Shown: positions 35,738 to 45,408, counted from the stretch's first letter. The stretch: 64,000 bases of DNA from Caballeronia humi (GCF_001544475.1 NZ_FCNW02000022.1:1-64000), one strand, 5' to 3'. The notes: generated from the letters alone by a model not told the origin. Numbers and translations: made by a program.

Positions 35738-36754
35738 ATGAAAGCCATCGCCCTGACGCGCTATCTCCCGATCTCGAACCCCGAATCGCTGATCGACATC
35801 GAACTCGACAAACCCGTGCCCACCGGCCGAGACCTGCTCGTGAAAATCGAGGCAATCGCCGTGAACCCGGTCGATACCAAGGTTCGCGCGCCGAAGGACA
35901 CTGTCGAAAAGACGCCGCGCGTGCTCGGCTGGGACGCGGCGGGCATCGTCGAAGCGGCCGGCCCGGACGCGACGCTGTTCAAGCCGGGCGACGCCGTCTA
36001 CTACGCGGGCAGCATCACGCGGCAGGGCGCGAACAGCGAGTTCCATCTCGTCGACGAGCGGATCGTCGGCGCGAAGCCGAAATCGCTCGATTTCACCTGC
36101 GCGGCCGCGCTTCCGCTCACGACCATCACCGCGTGGGAAGCGCTGTTCGAACGCCTCGGCGTCTCGCCGGAAGGCGCGGACGAGGGCAAGTCGGTACTGA
36201 TCGTCGGTGGCGCGGGCGGGGTGGGGTCGATCGGCATCCAGCTCGCGAAGAAGGTCGCGAAGCTGAGGGTGATCGCGAGCGCGTCGCGTCCGGAGTCGGC
36301 GAAATGGGCGGCGGATCTGGGCGCGGACCACATCGTCAACCATTTCGACGACATCCCGCAGCAACTGAAAGCGATCGGCCACGAGCAAGTCGACTACGTG
36401 CTGATCTTCAACGACTCCGACAAGCATTTCCCAGCCGCCGCCGCGGTCATCAAGCCGCAGGGCCACATCTGTTCGATCGTGGAAAACAGCGAGCCGCTCG
36501 ACATCGGGCTCCTGAAGGCGAAAAGCGCCGCGTTCCACTGGGAATTCATGTTCACGCGCTCGATGTTCGGCACGCCGGACATGATCGAGCAGCACAAGCT
36601 GTTGTCGGAAGTGGCGCGGCTGATCGACGCAGGCACGCTCAGGACGACGCTCGGCCGCGACCTCGGACGCATCGAGGCCGCGAACCTGCGCGAGGCGCAT
36701 CGCCTGCTGGAGGACGGGCGTGCGATCGGCAAGCTCGTTTTGACGGGTTTTTGA
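35738..36754 (+). CDS. Zinc-type alcohol dehydrogenase-like quinone oxidoreductase
   Basis: This 338-residue medium-chain dehydrogenase/reductase probably reduces quinones or enones with NADPH. It has the MDR N-terminal domain (AVNPVDTKVRAPKDTV, LGWDAAGIVEAAGPDAT) and a Rossmann domain with GGAGGVGSIGIQLAKK. The zinc-ligand Cys/His pattern is missing, as expected for the zinc-independent YhfP/ZADH group. CGGAGCC precedes the ATG. The divergent LysR gene next door is its likely regulator. Confidence 0.87.
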   Translation: MKAIALTRYLPISNPESLIDIELDKPVPTGRDLLVKIEAIAVNPVDTKVRAPKDTVEKTPRVLGWDAAGIVEAAGPDATLFKPGDAVYYAGSITRQGANSEFHLVDERIVGAKPKSLDFTCAAALPLTTITAWEALFERLGVSPEGADEGKSVLIVGGAGGVGSIGIQLAKKVAKLRVIASASRPESAKWAADLGADHIVNHFDDIPQQLKAIGHEQVDYVLIFNDSDKHFPAAAAVIKPQGHICSIVENSEPLDIGLLKAKSAAFHWEFMFTRSMFGTPDMIEQHKLLSEVARLIDAGTLRTTLGRDLGRIEAANLREAHRLLEDGRAIGKLVLTGF

Positions 36755-36910
36755 CCGGCATCAGCGCTTTTCATATGCCTGACGGCCGACGCGGGTTATC
36801 CCTAGGGCCGCCAGGCGTGCGCCGCGCTAGACTGGTTCGGCTCACGGCTACGGGCAGCGCGATTTGGCGCAGACCCGTCTCGCGTGACGACCCACTTCGG
36901 AGGTGCCGGC

Positions 36911-37474
36911 ATGAATCGTCGTCTGAACGTTTGTCGCTCTCGAGCCGGTTTCGCGGCGCTCGCGGTGTGCGGCGTTTTTCTTTCCACATCGGCGTTCGCC
37001 ACGCCCGGCATCAAGGTCCAGGAAGAAGCCGCCAACGACGGACCGATCAAATACACCGTGAAGATGGCGTCGAAAACGTTTGGCAACGAACAGGAAACGC
37101 GCACGATCCGCTCCGGCCAGACGGACGACTTCACCTGGCAGAGCGCGGCGCCCGGCGGCGCGCAGCCGGTCCCCGACGATTGCCCGAACGTGTCGAGTCT
37201 CGCGCGCAACGCGGAAGGCGCGGCGGTGCGGCAGGTGCAGATCCGCTTCGCATCGGTGGTCGCTGATAACGGTTCGGCAAACGTTCAACTCAGCTTCCAG
37301 GCGCGCGCGCCGAAGGGGACAAGCAAGGTCACGGTGGGCGGCAAGGCGTTGCAATGTCCGGTCGAGACGCGTCTTTCGCAGATCGTGCGCTTCACGATGC
37401 CGACGACAGGCGGTTCCAAGATGGTCACGCTCAGCGACGGCACACAACTGACCGTCAGCGCGAGTCGCAAATAA
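36911..37474 (+). CDS. Secreted protein of unknown function (187 aa)
   Basis: I do not recognise this family. The product has a signal peptide (MNRRLNVCRSR then hydrophobic GFAALAVCGVFLSTSAFA) with likely cleavage after Ala30, and a beta-rich mature domain of about 157 residues with one Cys pair (DDCPNVSS, ALQCPVE). It ends with a hydrophobic beta-strand. GGAGG lies eight bases before the ATG. It is followed by an intrinsic terminator and stands as a single-gene unit. Confidence 0.75.
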   Translation: MNRRLNVCRSRAGFAALAVCGVFLSTSAFATPGIKVQEEAANDGPIKYTVKMASKTFGNEQETRTIRSGQTDDFTWQSAAPGGAQPVPDDCPNVSSLARNAEGAAVRQVQIRFASVVADNGSANVQLSFQARAPKGTSKVTVGGKALQCPVETRLSQIVRFTMPTTGGSKMVTLSDGTQLTVSASRK

Positions 37475-37487
37475 CCAGAGCAGATCG

Positions 37488-37513
37488 GGCCTTCCTTCGG
37501 GGAGGTCTTTTTT
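37488..37513 (+). terminator. Intrinsic terminator with UUCG loop
   Basis: GGCCTTCC (37488-37495), TTCG loop, GGGAGGTC (37500-37507) with two G-U pairs, then six T residues. It closes the secreted-protein gene. Confidence 0.85.
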
Positions 37514-37789
37514 GCTTTTTATATGCAACTAACGGTCTGTTTTTTAATCCTCTCCGAGTAACCTTCGGAAAGACCGGCAAAGTCACCAAGCAGCGAGGCA
37601 TCGGACGAAATTGCCTGAAAAACGGCAATCATTACAGCCTGACAGCCATTTCCGCGCAGCCCACCGCGCCTCCACGACCCTCATTCTCTGGCACGTTTCG
37701 TGCGGGGTTCCGAACGCCCCGGGCTGCCCGATTGCAGCCCTTCACGACAACCCAACGCGCACCGACACAGGTTCGAGCGAGGAATCGCG
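37514..37789. other. Leader region of the ku-ligD cluster
   Basis: The gap between the terminator and ku starts AT-rich (TATATGCAACTAACGG) and turns GC-rich. No gene is visible. The only regulatory-looking element is the -24/-12 motif at 37689. Confidence 0.5.
37689..37703 (+). promoter_or_regulatory. Sigma-54-like -24/-12 promoter element before ku
   Basis: TGGCACG-TTTC-GTGC matches the sigma-54 consensus TGGCACG-N4-TTGC with one mismatch, and the invariant GG and GC are separated by exactly 10 bases. It lies 87 bases before the ku start. Confidence 0.4.
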
Positions 37790-38692
37790 ATGCCGCACAT
37801 GATCTGGAAAGGCGCGATCAGCTTCGGGCTGGTCCACGTGCCCGTGCAACTCTATCCGGCGACGCAGTCTGAGAAAGTCGGCTTCAATCTGCTCGACAAG
37901 CGGTCGATGGACCCCATCGGTTACAAGCAGGTCAACAAGAACACCGGCAAGGAAGTCACGCGCGATAACATCGTCCGAGGCTTCGAATACGAGAAAGGCA
38001 AATACGTCGTGATGACCGACGCGGAAATCCGCTCGGCCAATCCTGAATCGACGCAGACGGTCGAGATTCTCGCATTCATCGAGGCCCCGGAAATCTCGTT
38101 CCTCTCGCTCGATACGCCTTACTACCTCGCGCCAGACCGCAAGGGCGAAAAAGTGTATGCGCTCCTGCGCGACGCGCTGAAGGACACGGGCAAGATCGGC
38201 ATCGCGAGCGTCGTGCTGCACAACAAGCAGCATCTCGCCGCACTGATCCCGGTTGGTCCTGCGCTCGCGCTGAACACGCTGCGCTGGGCCGACGAAGTGC
38301 GCGACTTCGACCAGTTCAAGTTCCCGCCCGAGGACACCAAAAAGGCCGGCGTCACGCCCAAGGAACTGGACATGGCGAAGCGCCTGATCGAAGACATGAG
38401 CGACAGTTGGGACCCGGCCAAGTATCACGACACGTTCCGCGAAGACATCATGGCGCTCGTCGACCGGAAGGTGCACGAAGGCAAGACGGCCGAAGTGGCG
38501 GAAGTGGAGGACAAGGGCGAGGGCAAGTCGTCGGCGGAGATTCTGGATCTGTCCGATTTGCTCAAGCGCAGTCTTAAACAAGGCAAGCCCGCGACGAAGC
38601 GCAGCGCGGCGGCCGCAGCAGACGATGACGAGGAAGCAAAGACTCCCGCGCGCCCCGCCCGGAAGACCGCAACACGCCGCAAGCGCGCATAG
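37790..38692 (+). CDS. ku: Non-homologous end-joining protein Ku
   Basis: Ku forms a homodimeric ring that binds double-strand DNA ends and recruits LigD for end joining. The 300-residue product starts MPHMIWKGAISFGLVHVPVQLYPAT, the Ku core signature, and includes KQVNKNTGKEVTRDNIVRGFEYEKGKYV, the beta-barrel segment and a basic C-terminal tail rich in Lys/Ala/Arg. It is shorter than some Burkholderia Ku paralogues but complete. GAGG lies seven bases before the ATG; the frame upstream is only open by chance. ligD follows 24 bp later. Confidence 0.95.
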   Translation: MPHMIWKGAISFGLVHVPVQLYPATQSEKVGFNLLDKRSMDPIGYKQVNKNTGKEVTRDNIVRGFEYEKGKYVVMTDAEIRSANPESTQTVEILAFIEAPEISFLSLDTPYYLAPDRKGEKVYALLRDALKDTGKIGIASVVLHNKQHLAALIPVGPALALNTLRWADEVRDFDQFKFPPEDTKKAGVTPKELDMAKRLIEDMSDSWDPAKYHDTFREDIMALVDRKVHEGKTAEVAEVEDKGEGKSSAEILDLSDLLKRSLKQGKPATKRSAAAAADDDEEAKTPARPARKTATRRKRA

Positions 38693-38716
38693 CACCTGAA
38701 CGAGCGCAACCGACCA

Positions 38717-41464
38717 ATGCCAGGAAAACTCGAAACCTACCAGCGCATGCGCCGCTTCGACGAGACGTCCGAGCCGTCGGGCGCGGTCGCGTCGAAGAAG
38801 GCGGCTAGAAAGAACGCTGCGAAGGCCAGGGCATCGAAGGCGAAAGCCCACGCGCTCTCGTTCGTGATTCAGGAGCACGACGCGCGCCGTCTGCACTACG
38901 ACTTCCGTCTCGAACTCGATGGCACGCTCAAGTCGTGGGCCGTGCCGAAAGGTCCGAGCCTCGATCCGTCGGTGAAGCGGTTGGCCGTTCACGTCGAGGA
39001 CCATCCGCTTGACTATGGTTCGTTCGAAGGCGTGATTCCCGAGGGCAATTACGGCGCGGGCAGCGTGATCGTGTGGGATCGCGGTACGTGGGAACCGCAG
39101 ACGGGCACGATCGAAGAAGCGGCCGAATCGTACGCGAAGGGCAAGCTGAAGTTCCGGCTCGACGGCGAAAAGCTGCACGGCGGTTTCACGCTCGTGAAGA
39201 GCCATATGCGCGGCAACGGCGACAAGGAACAATGGCTCCTGATCAAGGAACGCGATGAAGACGCCCGCAACGAAACCGATTACGACGTCCTGCTCAAACG
39301 CCCGGGCAGCGTGCTGACCGATTCGCTCGGCGCGCGCAACAAGCGTGGCGAGGTCGTCGAGCGCACGGAGCGCAAGACGGCGGCGAAGAAAACGTCTTCG
39401 GTAAAGAAGCCGACGAAAGACGATCGCCCCGACATCGTCGCCAATCGCAACACGGCGTCACTGCGCACGCTGTCGCACGAACCGTCGGTCGAAGGGGCGG
39501 TCCAGGCCAGGCTCCCCGCGACGTTCAAGCCGCAGCTCGCCACCCTCGTCGATGCCGCACCGCCCAGCGGCGACTGGACCTACGAGATCAAGTTCGACGG
39601 CTATCGCGTGCTGGCGCGCATCGACCGGTCGGCGGCGGCATCGAAAGCGGTGCAGATGTGGACGCGCAACGGCAACGACTGGACCGCGAAATTCGGCAAG
39701 CAGGTCAAGTCGCTGGAGCAGCTCGATATCGAGAGTGCGTGGCTCGACGGCGAGGCAGTCGTGCTCGACGATCGCGGTTTGCCGGATTTTCAGGCGCTGC
39801 AAAACGCGTTCGATGTGGGACGGCCGCAGGACATCGTCGTCTACTGGTTCGACGTACCGTTTCTCAACGGCTATGACCTGCGCCACGTGCCGCTCGTGCA
39901 GCGGCGCGCGATCCTGAAAGCGCTCATCGAACCCGTCGACGATCCGGTGCTGCGCTTCTCACAGGACTTCGCGTTCAAGGCCGACGATCTGCTCAAAAGC
40001 GCGTGCGACATGGCGCTGGAAGGGATCATCGGCAAGCGTCAGGACAGCACCTACGTGTCGGGCCGCAGCAATTCGTGGATCAAGCTCAAGTGCCGGCGGC
40101 GCCAGGAATTCGTGATCGGCGGCTATTCGGAGCCGGCGGGCAGTCGCGGGCATTTCGGCGCGCTTCTGCTCGGCGTCCACGATGAGACGGGCAAGCTGCA
40201 ATATGCCGGTCGCGTTGGTACAGGCTTCGACCAATCGACGCTGCGCGACATCAAGAAGGAACTCGACAAGCGCGAGACCGCGAAGATGCCGTTCGCGCGC
40301 GAGCCGATCGAGCGCAGCCGTACGCCCGTGCACTGGGTGAAGCCGGAACTCGTCGCGGAATGCAATTTCGCTGAATGGACCAAGGAGCGCATCGTGCGGC
40401 AAGCATCGTTCGTGAGTCTGCGTGACGACAAGCCGGCGCGGCAGATCGTCAAGGAAGAGCCGAAGTCGGCGCAGAAGGTCGAAGCGGAGCAGGCGCAGAA
40501 AGCGGCGAAGAAAACCGGCGCCGCTGCCAAAACCGCCGCGAAGAAAGCGGCCGGGAAGGACACCACCACCGTCGCGGGCGTGAAGATCAGCCACCCGGAG
40601 CGTGTGCTCGACAAAACGAGCGGCATCCGCAAGATCGATATCGTCGAATATTACGAGTCGGTCGCCGAATGGATGTTGCCGCATCTAAAGGACCGCCCCG
40701 TCTCGCTCGTGCGCGCCCCCGACGACATTGCTGGCGAACTCTTTTTCCAGAAGCACAGCGCGCGGCTCGCGATCCCGCACATCACGCAGCATCCCGACGT
40801 CGATCCCGGGCATCCGCCGCTCCTGACGATCGAATCGGCCGGGGCGCTCGTCGGTACGGCGCAGATGGGCACCGTCGAATTGCACACGTGGAACGCCGTC
40901 GCAGTCGATATCGAGAAGCCCGACCGCATGGTCTTCGATCTCGATCCGGGCGAGGGCGTCGGCTGGCCGCGCATGATCGAGGCGGCGCGGCTCACGAAGG
41001 AACTGCTCGCCGAGCTCGGGCTGGAGTCGTTCTGCAAGACGAGTGGCGGCAAGGGCTTTCACGTGGTCGTGCCGATCGCGAAGCAGGCCGGCTGGGACGA
41101 GGTGAAGGGCTTTTCGCAGGCCGTCGCGCAGCACATGGCGAACACGCTGCCGAAGCTCTTCTCCGCGAAGATGGGGATGCAGAACCGCAAGGGCAAGATT
41201 TTCGTCGACTATCTGCGCAACAACCGGGGCTCAAGCACAGTCGCCGCGTTCTCGCTGCGAGCGCGGCCGGGGATGGGCGCTTCGGTGACGATTGACTGGA
41301 ACGAACTCGATGAAATCAAAAGCGGCGATCAGTGGAACATCCGCAACGTCCACGAACGGCTCGACGCGCTCGGCGCTGATCCGTGGGCAGGTTACGGCAA
41401 GAAGCGGCAGCGCCTGACCGTCGCGATGAAAAAGCGCCTGGGCCTCGATGGCGCGGGCAAGTAA
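38717..41464 (+). CDS. ligD: ATP-dependent DNA ligase D (PE-ligase-polymerase)
   Basis: LigD trims, fills and seals broken DNA ends in bacterial NHEJ. The 915-residue protein has, in order, a 3'-phosphoesterase domain (about 50-200; His54, His60, Asp62 and Arg64 in EHDARRLHYDFR), a basic linker, the ligase core (about 265-550; nucleotidyl Lys292 in EIKFDGYR), a Lys/Ala-rich linker and an archaeo-eukaryotic primase-like polymerase (about 620-900; metal Asp741/Asp743 in DLDPGEG, then KTSGGKGFHVVVPI). This order is the Pseudomonas/Burkholderia form, not the mycobacterial one. It follows ku in the same operon. Confidence 0.96.
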   Translation: MPGKLETYQRMRRFDETSEPSGAVASKKAARKNAAKARASKAKAHALSFVIQEHDARRLHYDFRLELDGTLKSWAVPKGPSLDPSVKRLAVHVEDHPLDYGSFEGVIPEGNYGAGSVIVWDRGTWEPQTGTIEEAAESYAKGKLKFRLDGEKLHGGFTLVKSHMRGNGDKEQWLLIKERDEDARNETDYDVLLKRPGSVLTDSLGARNKRGEVVERTERKTAAKKTSSVKKPTKDDRPDIVANRNTASLRTLSHEPSVEGAVQARLPATFKPQLATLVDAAPPSGDWTYEIKFDGYRVLARIDRSAAASKAVQMWTRNGNDWTAKFGKQVKSLEQLDIESAWLDGEAVVLDDRGLPDFQALQNAFDVGRPQDIVVYWFDVPFLNGYDLRHVPLVQRRAILKALIEPVDDPVLRFSQDFAFKADDLLKSACDMALEGIIGKRQDSTYVSGRSNSWIKLKCRRRQEFVIGGYSEPAGSRGHFGALLLGVHDETGKLQYAGRVGTGFDQSTLRDIKKELDKRETAKMPFAREPIERSRTPVHWVKPELVAECNFAEWTKERIVRQASFVSLRDDKPARQIVKEEPKSAQKVEAEQAQKAAKKTGAAAKTAAKKAAGKDTTTVAGVKISHPERVLDKTSGIRKIDIVEYYESVAEWMLPHLKDRPVSLVRAPDDIAGELFFQKHSARLAIPHITQHPDVDPGHPPLLTIESAGALVGTAQMGTVELHTWNAVAVDIEKPDRMVFDLDPGEGVGWPRMIEAARLTKELLAELGLESFCKTSGGKGFHVVVPIAKQAGWDEVKGFSQAVAQHMANTLPKLFSAKMGMQNRKGKIFVDYLRNNRGSSTVAAFSLRARPGMGASVTIDWNELDEIKSGDQWNIRNVHERLDALGADPWAGYGKKRQRLTVAMKKRLGLDGAGK

Positions 41465-41484
41465 ATACAAAAGTGGAGGCTCAC

Positions 41485-41742
41485 ATGAAGCAATCGACAA
41501 CCGATCAACAAAAGCCCGAGGACGACACACCTTTGCCGCACGAAGCGGATCAGAGCGTCGAGTCGCAGAACGAGGAGGGCACGCGCAGCGTGGGTGAGCA
41601 GGCGCATCGCGATGTGGAGCGCGGACTGGTCGATACGGACCGGCGCGGCGGCGACGAGTACCAGAAGAGCACCCAGCGCGACGAGCATGCGAACGTGAAC
41701 AGCGACGACAAGAGCGAGCCGGTTGACCCGGACAATTCGTGA
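41485..41742 (+). CDS. Small acidic hydrophilic protein (85 aa)
   Basis: I do not recognise this product. The 85-residue protein is highly charged and lacks hydrophobic stretches (MKQSTTDQQKPEDDTPLPHEAD), so it is probably intrinsically disordered. It is rich in Asp, Glu, Gln and Ser, with no Cys or Trp. GGAGG sits seven bases before the ATG, and the 20-bp gap after ligD suggests shared transcription. Small acidic proteins near NHEJ genes are seen in related genomes but have no assigned role. Confidence 0.7.
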   Translation: MKQSTTDQQKPEDDTPLPHEADQSVESQNEEGTRSVGEQAHRDVERGLVDTDRRGGDEYQKSTQRDEHANVNSDDKSEPVDPDNS

Positions 41743-41928
41743 GTGCGTGGCAAAGGGCGCGACCGTTGCGTAGAATGAATCGGCGATGAGTGGTGTTACG
41801 AAAACGTAAGACTGCTGCGATGGGCGGCGCTTTGCAGGAAATCGGCAGTCGGAAATCTCTGCGCTACCGCGCCTGTCTCATGGCAAAAGTGCTTCATGTC
41901 CAGCGTGAGATGTAGTGGACAAAACCCG

Positions 41929-42570
41929 ATGTCAGCCCAAGGCATCGAAACCGAATGGAACATGCAACACGATCTCCTGCTCCGTCTGAAGGATGAAACC
42001 GCCGCGTGCCACACGCGGCTCGAAAACGCGCTCGACCTGATGCGCAACGACTGGTCGCGCGAGGAATACGTCGCGCTGCTCGAACGTTTTTTCGGCTACG
42101 TCGCCGTGTGGGAGGACGCGGTGGGCGCGCGACTGCCCGCGCATCTGCAGGCGTTTTTCGACGCGCGCCGCAAGGCCGCCTGGCTCGCCGACGACCTTGC
42201 CGTCCTGACGGGCGATCAGCATCGCGCCGCCGCCGTGCCGCTCGCGAAAGAAAGCGCAACGCTCCCCGCACTCGATACGACCGCCCGCGTCTTCGGCTCG
42301 ATGTACGTGATGGAAGGTTCGACGCTCGGCGGCCGCTTCATCGCGCCGCACGTCGCGGGCCTCTTCGGCCTGACGCACGGCCGGGGCAACGCCTATTTCG
42401 ACGGCTATGGCCCGCGCACGGGCAGCATGTGGAAAGCGTTCCGCGAGACGGCCGCCGCGACCGTCTCCGCCGGTCAATACGATGACGCCGTCGCTGCCGC
42501 CGTCGAGACCTTCGATGGCCTGCACGCGTGGCTCGCTGGCGCGCGTGTCGCGCCGGGAGCGCTCGCATGA
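41929..42570 (+). CDS. bphO: Biliverdin-producing heme oxygenase BphO
   Basis: BphO opens heme to biliverdin IXa, the chromophore of the bacteriophytochrome encoded directly downstream. The 213-residue helical protein carries the proximal heme ligand His28 (ETAACHTRLEN) and the distal-helix glycine motif YVMEGSTLGGRFIAPH. Two other in-frame ATGs (41896, 41962) are possible; the one at 41962 gives the shortest conserved N-terminus, MQHDLLLRLKDETAAC. Its TGA overlaps the bphP ATG by 4 bases, so the enzyme and its apoprotein are made together. Confidence 0.88.
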   Translation: MSAQGIETEWNMQHDLLLRLKDETAACHTRLENALDLMRNDWSREEYVALLERFFGYVAVWEDAVGARLPAHLQAFFDARRKAAWLADDLAVLTGDQHRAAAVPLAKESATLPALDTTARVFGSMYVMEGSTLGGRFIAPHVAGLFGLTHGRGNAYFDGYGPRTGSMWKAFRETAAATVSAGQYDDAVAAAVETFDGLHAWLAGARVAPGALA

Positions 42571-44951
42571 GCACGGATTCGCCTGCGCCATCGAAGGGCC
42601 GTCCCGCCTTCGCACCGCTGCCCGATGGAGAAGCGCGCCGCCGCACGCTCGAATCGGGGGTCGCGAACGGCGACTGCGACGCCGAGCCGATCCACATCCC
42701 CGGCGGCATCCAGCCGCACGGCTATCTGCTGACGGTCTCCGACGACCTCCACATCCTCCAGGCGAGCGACAACCTCGCGACGCTCACCGGCCAGCCGGTC
42801 GAGGCGCTGCTCGGCCAGCCGATCGGCGTGCTGCTCGGCCAATCAAGCGCCGAGCGCCTTGCGCAAGCGGCATCGACGGCGGAACTCGAAGCGGCGCCGC
42901 TCTATCTGGGCGTCGTCGAGAATCCGCTGCACGACGCGGCCGCCGTCGAAAGCGATGCAGAATTCGACGTCACGCTGCATCGGCATGACGGCAATCTGAT
43001 CGTCGAGCTGGAAGTCGCGCGCCATCTGCACGACGACATCTTCGCCGCGATGTATCCGCTCGTGCGCACCTTCACGCGCAGCCTGCAGGACGTCGCGACC
43101 GTCGCCGAGCTCGCGCGCCTCGCCGTGCAGGAAGTGCGCGCGATCACGGGTTTCGGGCGCGTGATGCTGTATCGATTCGACGAAGAGGGCCGCAGCAACG
43201 TGCTGGCCGAAGAGCGCGACGACAGCTACGCGTCGTTCCTGAACCAGTGGTTCCCGGCGTCCGACATCCCGCGACAGGCGCGCGCGCTGTATCTGCGCAA
43301 CCGCATCCGGCTGGTCGCGAATGTCGACTACACGCCTGCGCGCCTCGTGCCGGCGGTGAACCCCGTCACCGGCCGCCCGACCGATCTCAGCTACGCGACG
43401 CTGCGCAGCTTTTCGCCCGTCCATCTCGAATACATGCGCAACATGGGCACGCATGCGTCGATGTCGGTGTCGATCGTCGTGCGCGGGCACTTGTGGGGCC
43501 TGATTTCCTGCCACGATCACGACCCTCGCCTCGTGCCGTTCGAAGTACGGATGGCGGTCGAGCATCTGGGGCATATCCTGTCGCTGCAGATCGAGGCGAA
43601 GGAAGAGCGTGCCGAGGCCAACTATCTGCTCAGCCTGCGCCGCACGGTGTCGCATCTGATCAGCGCGATGGGCGAGCACGACGACTTCGTCGAAGGCCTG
43701 CGCGCCGCGCCCGACGACATGCAAGGCTTCGCGTCGGCGACGGGTGCGGCGATCGTCGTCGACGACAAGGTGACGCTCTTCGGCGCCACGCCCGACGAGG
43801 ACACGATCCGCGCGCTCACGCTGTGGCTCGCCGAGAGCACGACGGGCATCTACGCGACCGACGCGCTCCCGCAAGCCTGGCCGCGCGCCGCCGAGCACAC
43901 CGAGACCGCGTGCGGCGTGCTGGCCGTTCCGGTCTCGCAGATCTTCCGCAATTATTTGCTGTGGTTCCGGCCCGAGGTGATCCGCACGATCGAATGGGCG
44001 GGCGAGCCGATCAAGCTGCGCGCCGCCGACGGTGCGAACGCGCCGCGCACCGACTTCAGCCCGTGGGTGGAAACCGTGCGCAATCTGTCGCCAGCGTGGC
44101 GGCCGGTCGAAATCGAGATCGCGAGTGAATTTCGCGCGGCGATGCTCAACGTCGTGCTCCGGCACGCGGAGGAACGCGCGCAGTTCGCGACGGAACTCGC
44201 GCGCGCGAACAAGGAACTCGAAGCGTTCTCGTATTCGGTCTCGCACGACCTGCGCGCGCCGTTGCGGCACATCGCGGGCTACGGCGACCTCTTGCGTGAG
44301 CAGGAAGGCGAGCGCATGTCGGACCGGAGCCTGCGCTTTCTGAATAACATGCTGCAGTCGGCGCGCTTCGCTGGCACGCTCGTCGACGACCTGCTGATGT
44401 TCTCGCAGATGGGCCGCGCGGCGCTGCGCCCCGGCACCGTCGACATGAACCAGTTGCTGAAGTCGGTCGTCGGCGAGTTCGCGCCGGATACCGCCGGGCG
44501 CGACGTCGAGTGGGTGATCGGCGATTTGCCGAGCGTCACCGCCGACGCCACGTTCCTGCAACTCGCGCTGCGGAACCTGCTCTCGAACGCGGTGAAATAT
44601 ACGCGCACGCGAGAATCGGCGAAAATTGAGATATTCGCGGACACAACGGCAACCGAAACCATCGTCGGCGTGCGCGATAACGGCGTCGGCTTCGACATGA
44701 AATACGTCGGCAAGCTATTCGGCGTGTTCCAGCGGCTGCATCGCGCCGAAGAATTCGACGGCACCGGCATCGGACTTGCCAACGTGCGCCGCATCATCGA
44801 GCGGCACGACGGCCGGACCTGGGCCGAAGGGAGCGTTGGCGAGGGCGCCACGTTCTATTTCTCGCTACCACTCGTGTTCAAGAAAGTAACGGGCGCGCGG
44901 CGCAAGCCGCGCGCCGCATCCGAACCATCGTCAAAACCGGACCATGCTTAA
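42567..44951 (+). CDS. bphP: Bacteriophytochrome histidine kinase BphP
   Basis: BphP senses red/far-red light through covalently bound biliverdin and signals by autophosphorylation. The 794-residue protein has PAS (about 40-150), GAF and PHY photosensory domains, then HisKA and HATPase_c. The chromophore-binding Cys37 lies in NGDCDAEPIHIPGG, before the PAS domain as in bacterial phytochromes; the GAF lasso motif is FPASDIPRQARALYLRN. The phospho-acceptor is His560 (SYSVSHDLRAPLRH), and the kinase has the N box LSNAVKYTR and G boxes DNGVGF and GTGIGL. It overlaps bphO upstream and the response regulator downstream. Confidence 0.95.
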   Translation: MSTDSPAPSKGRPAFAPLPDGEARRRTLESGVANGDCDAEPIHIPGGIQPHGYLLTVSDDLHILQASDNLATLTGQPVEALLGQPIGVLLGQSSAERLAQAASTAELEAAPLYLGVVENPLHDAAAVESDAEFDVTLHRHDGNLIVELEVARHLHDDIFAAMYPLVRTFTRSLQDVATVAELARLAVQEVRAITGFGRVMLYRFDEEGRSNVLAEERDDSYASFLNQWFPASDIPRQARALYLRNRIRLVANVDYTPARLVPAVNPVTGRPTDLSYATLRSFSPVHLEYMRNMGTHASMSVSIVVRGHLWGLISCHDHDPRLVPFEVRMAVEHLGHILSLQIEAKEERAEANYLLSLRRTVSHLISAMGEHDDFVEGLRAAPDDMQGFASATGAAIVVDDKVTLFGATPDEDTIRALTLWLAESTTGIYATDALPQAWPRAAEHTETACGVLAVPVSQIFRNYLLWFRPEVIRTIEWAGEPIKLRAADGANAPRTDFSPWVETVRNLSPAWRPVEIEIASEFRAAMLNVVLRHAEERAQFATELARANKELEAFSYSVSHDLRAPLRHIAGYGDLLREQEGERMSDRSLRFLNNMLQSARFAGTLVDDLLMFSQMGRAALRPGTVDMNQLLKSVVGEFAPDTAGRDVEWVIGDLPSVTADATFLQLALRNLLSNAVKYTRTRESAKIEIFADTTATETIVGVRDNGVGFDMKYVGKLFGVFQRLHRAEEFDGTGIGLANVRRIIERHDGRTWAEGSVGEGATFYFSLPLVFKKVTGARRKPRAASEPSSKPDHA

Positions 44952-45408
44952 ACCCATCCTTCTCGTCGAAGACAACCCGAACGACCTCGAGCTCACGCTC
45001 GTCGCGCTCGACAAGAGCCAGCTTGCGAACGAAGTGATCATCGCGCGCGACGGTCAGGAAGCCATCGATTACCTTTTGAGCGAAGGCAACTGGACCGCTC
45101 GCGTGCCGGGCAACCCGGCTGTGATCCTGCTCGACCTGAAGCTGCCGAAGATCGACGGCCTCGAAGTGCTCGAAATCATCCGCTCGAATGGCACGCTGAA
45201 GAGCATCCCCGTCGTCATGCTGACGTCGTCGCGGGAAGAGCAGGATCTCGTGCGCAGCTATGAGCTCGGCGTGAACGCCTATGTGGTCAAACCCGTCGAG
45301 TTTTCGGAATTCGTCGAAGCGATCGCCGATCTGGGCGTATTCTGGGCCGTACTCAACGAACCGCCGCCGGGCTCGATGCGCTTTCGCCGCCCGCCGGTGA
45401 ACGAATGA
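44944..45408 (+). CDS. Rcp1-type single-domain response regulator
   Basis: This 154-residue protein is a receiver domain only, with acidic pair Glu9-Asp10, phospho-acceptor Asp64 (VILLDLKLPK), Thr94-type switch in VMLTSSREEQD and Lys in AYVVKPVEF. Stand-alone receivers of this length are the usual partners of phytochrome kinases (cyanobacterial Rcp1). Its gene starts 8 bases inside the end of bphP, so it is the direct output of the photosensor. It has no DNA-binding or enzymatic domain, so the signal must pass to another protein, possibly the hybrid kinase next to it. Confidence 0.92.
   Translation: MLKPILLVEDNPNDLELTLVALDKSQLANEVIIARDGQEAIDYLLSEGNWTARVPGNPAVILLDLKLPKIDGLEVLEIIRSNGTLKSIPVVMLTSSREEQDLVRSYELGVNAYVVKPVEFSEFVEAIADLGVFWAVLNEPPPGSMRFRRPPVNE

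Noticed and set aside
36778-36815. Imperfect 10-bp inverted repeat after the quinone oxidoreductase gene as a terminator
   Set aside because: The loop is 18 bases and no T-run follows on either strand.
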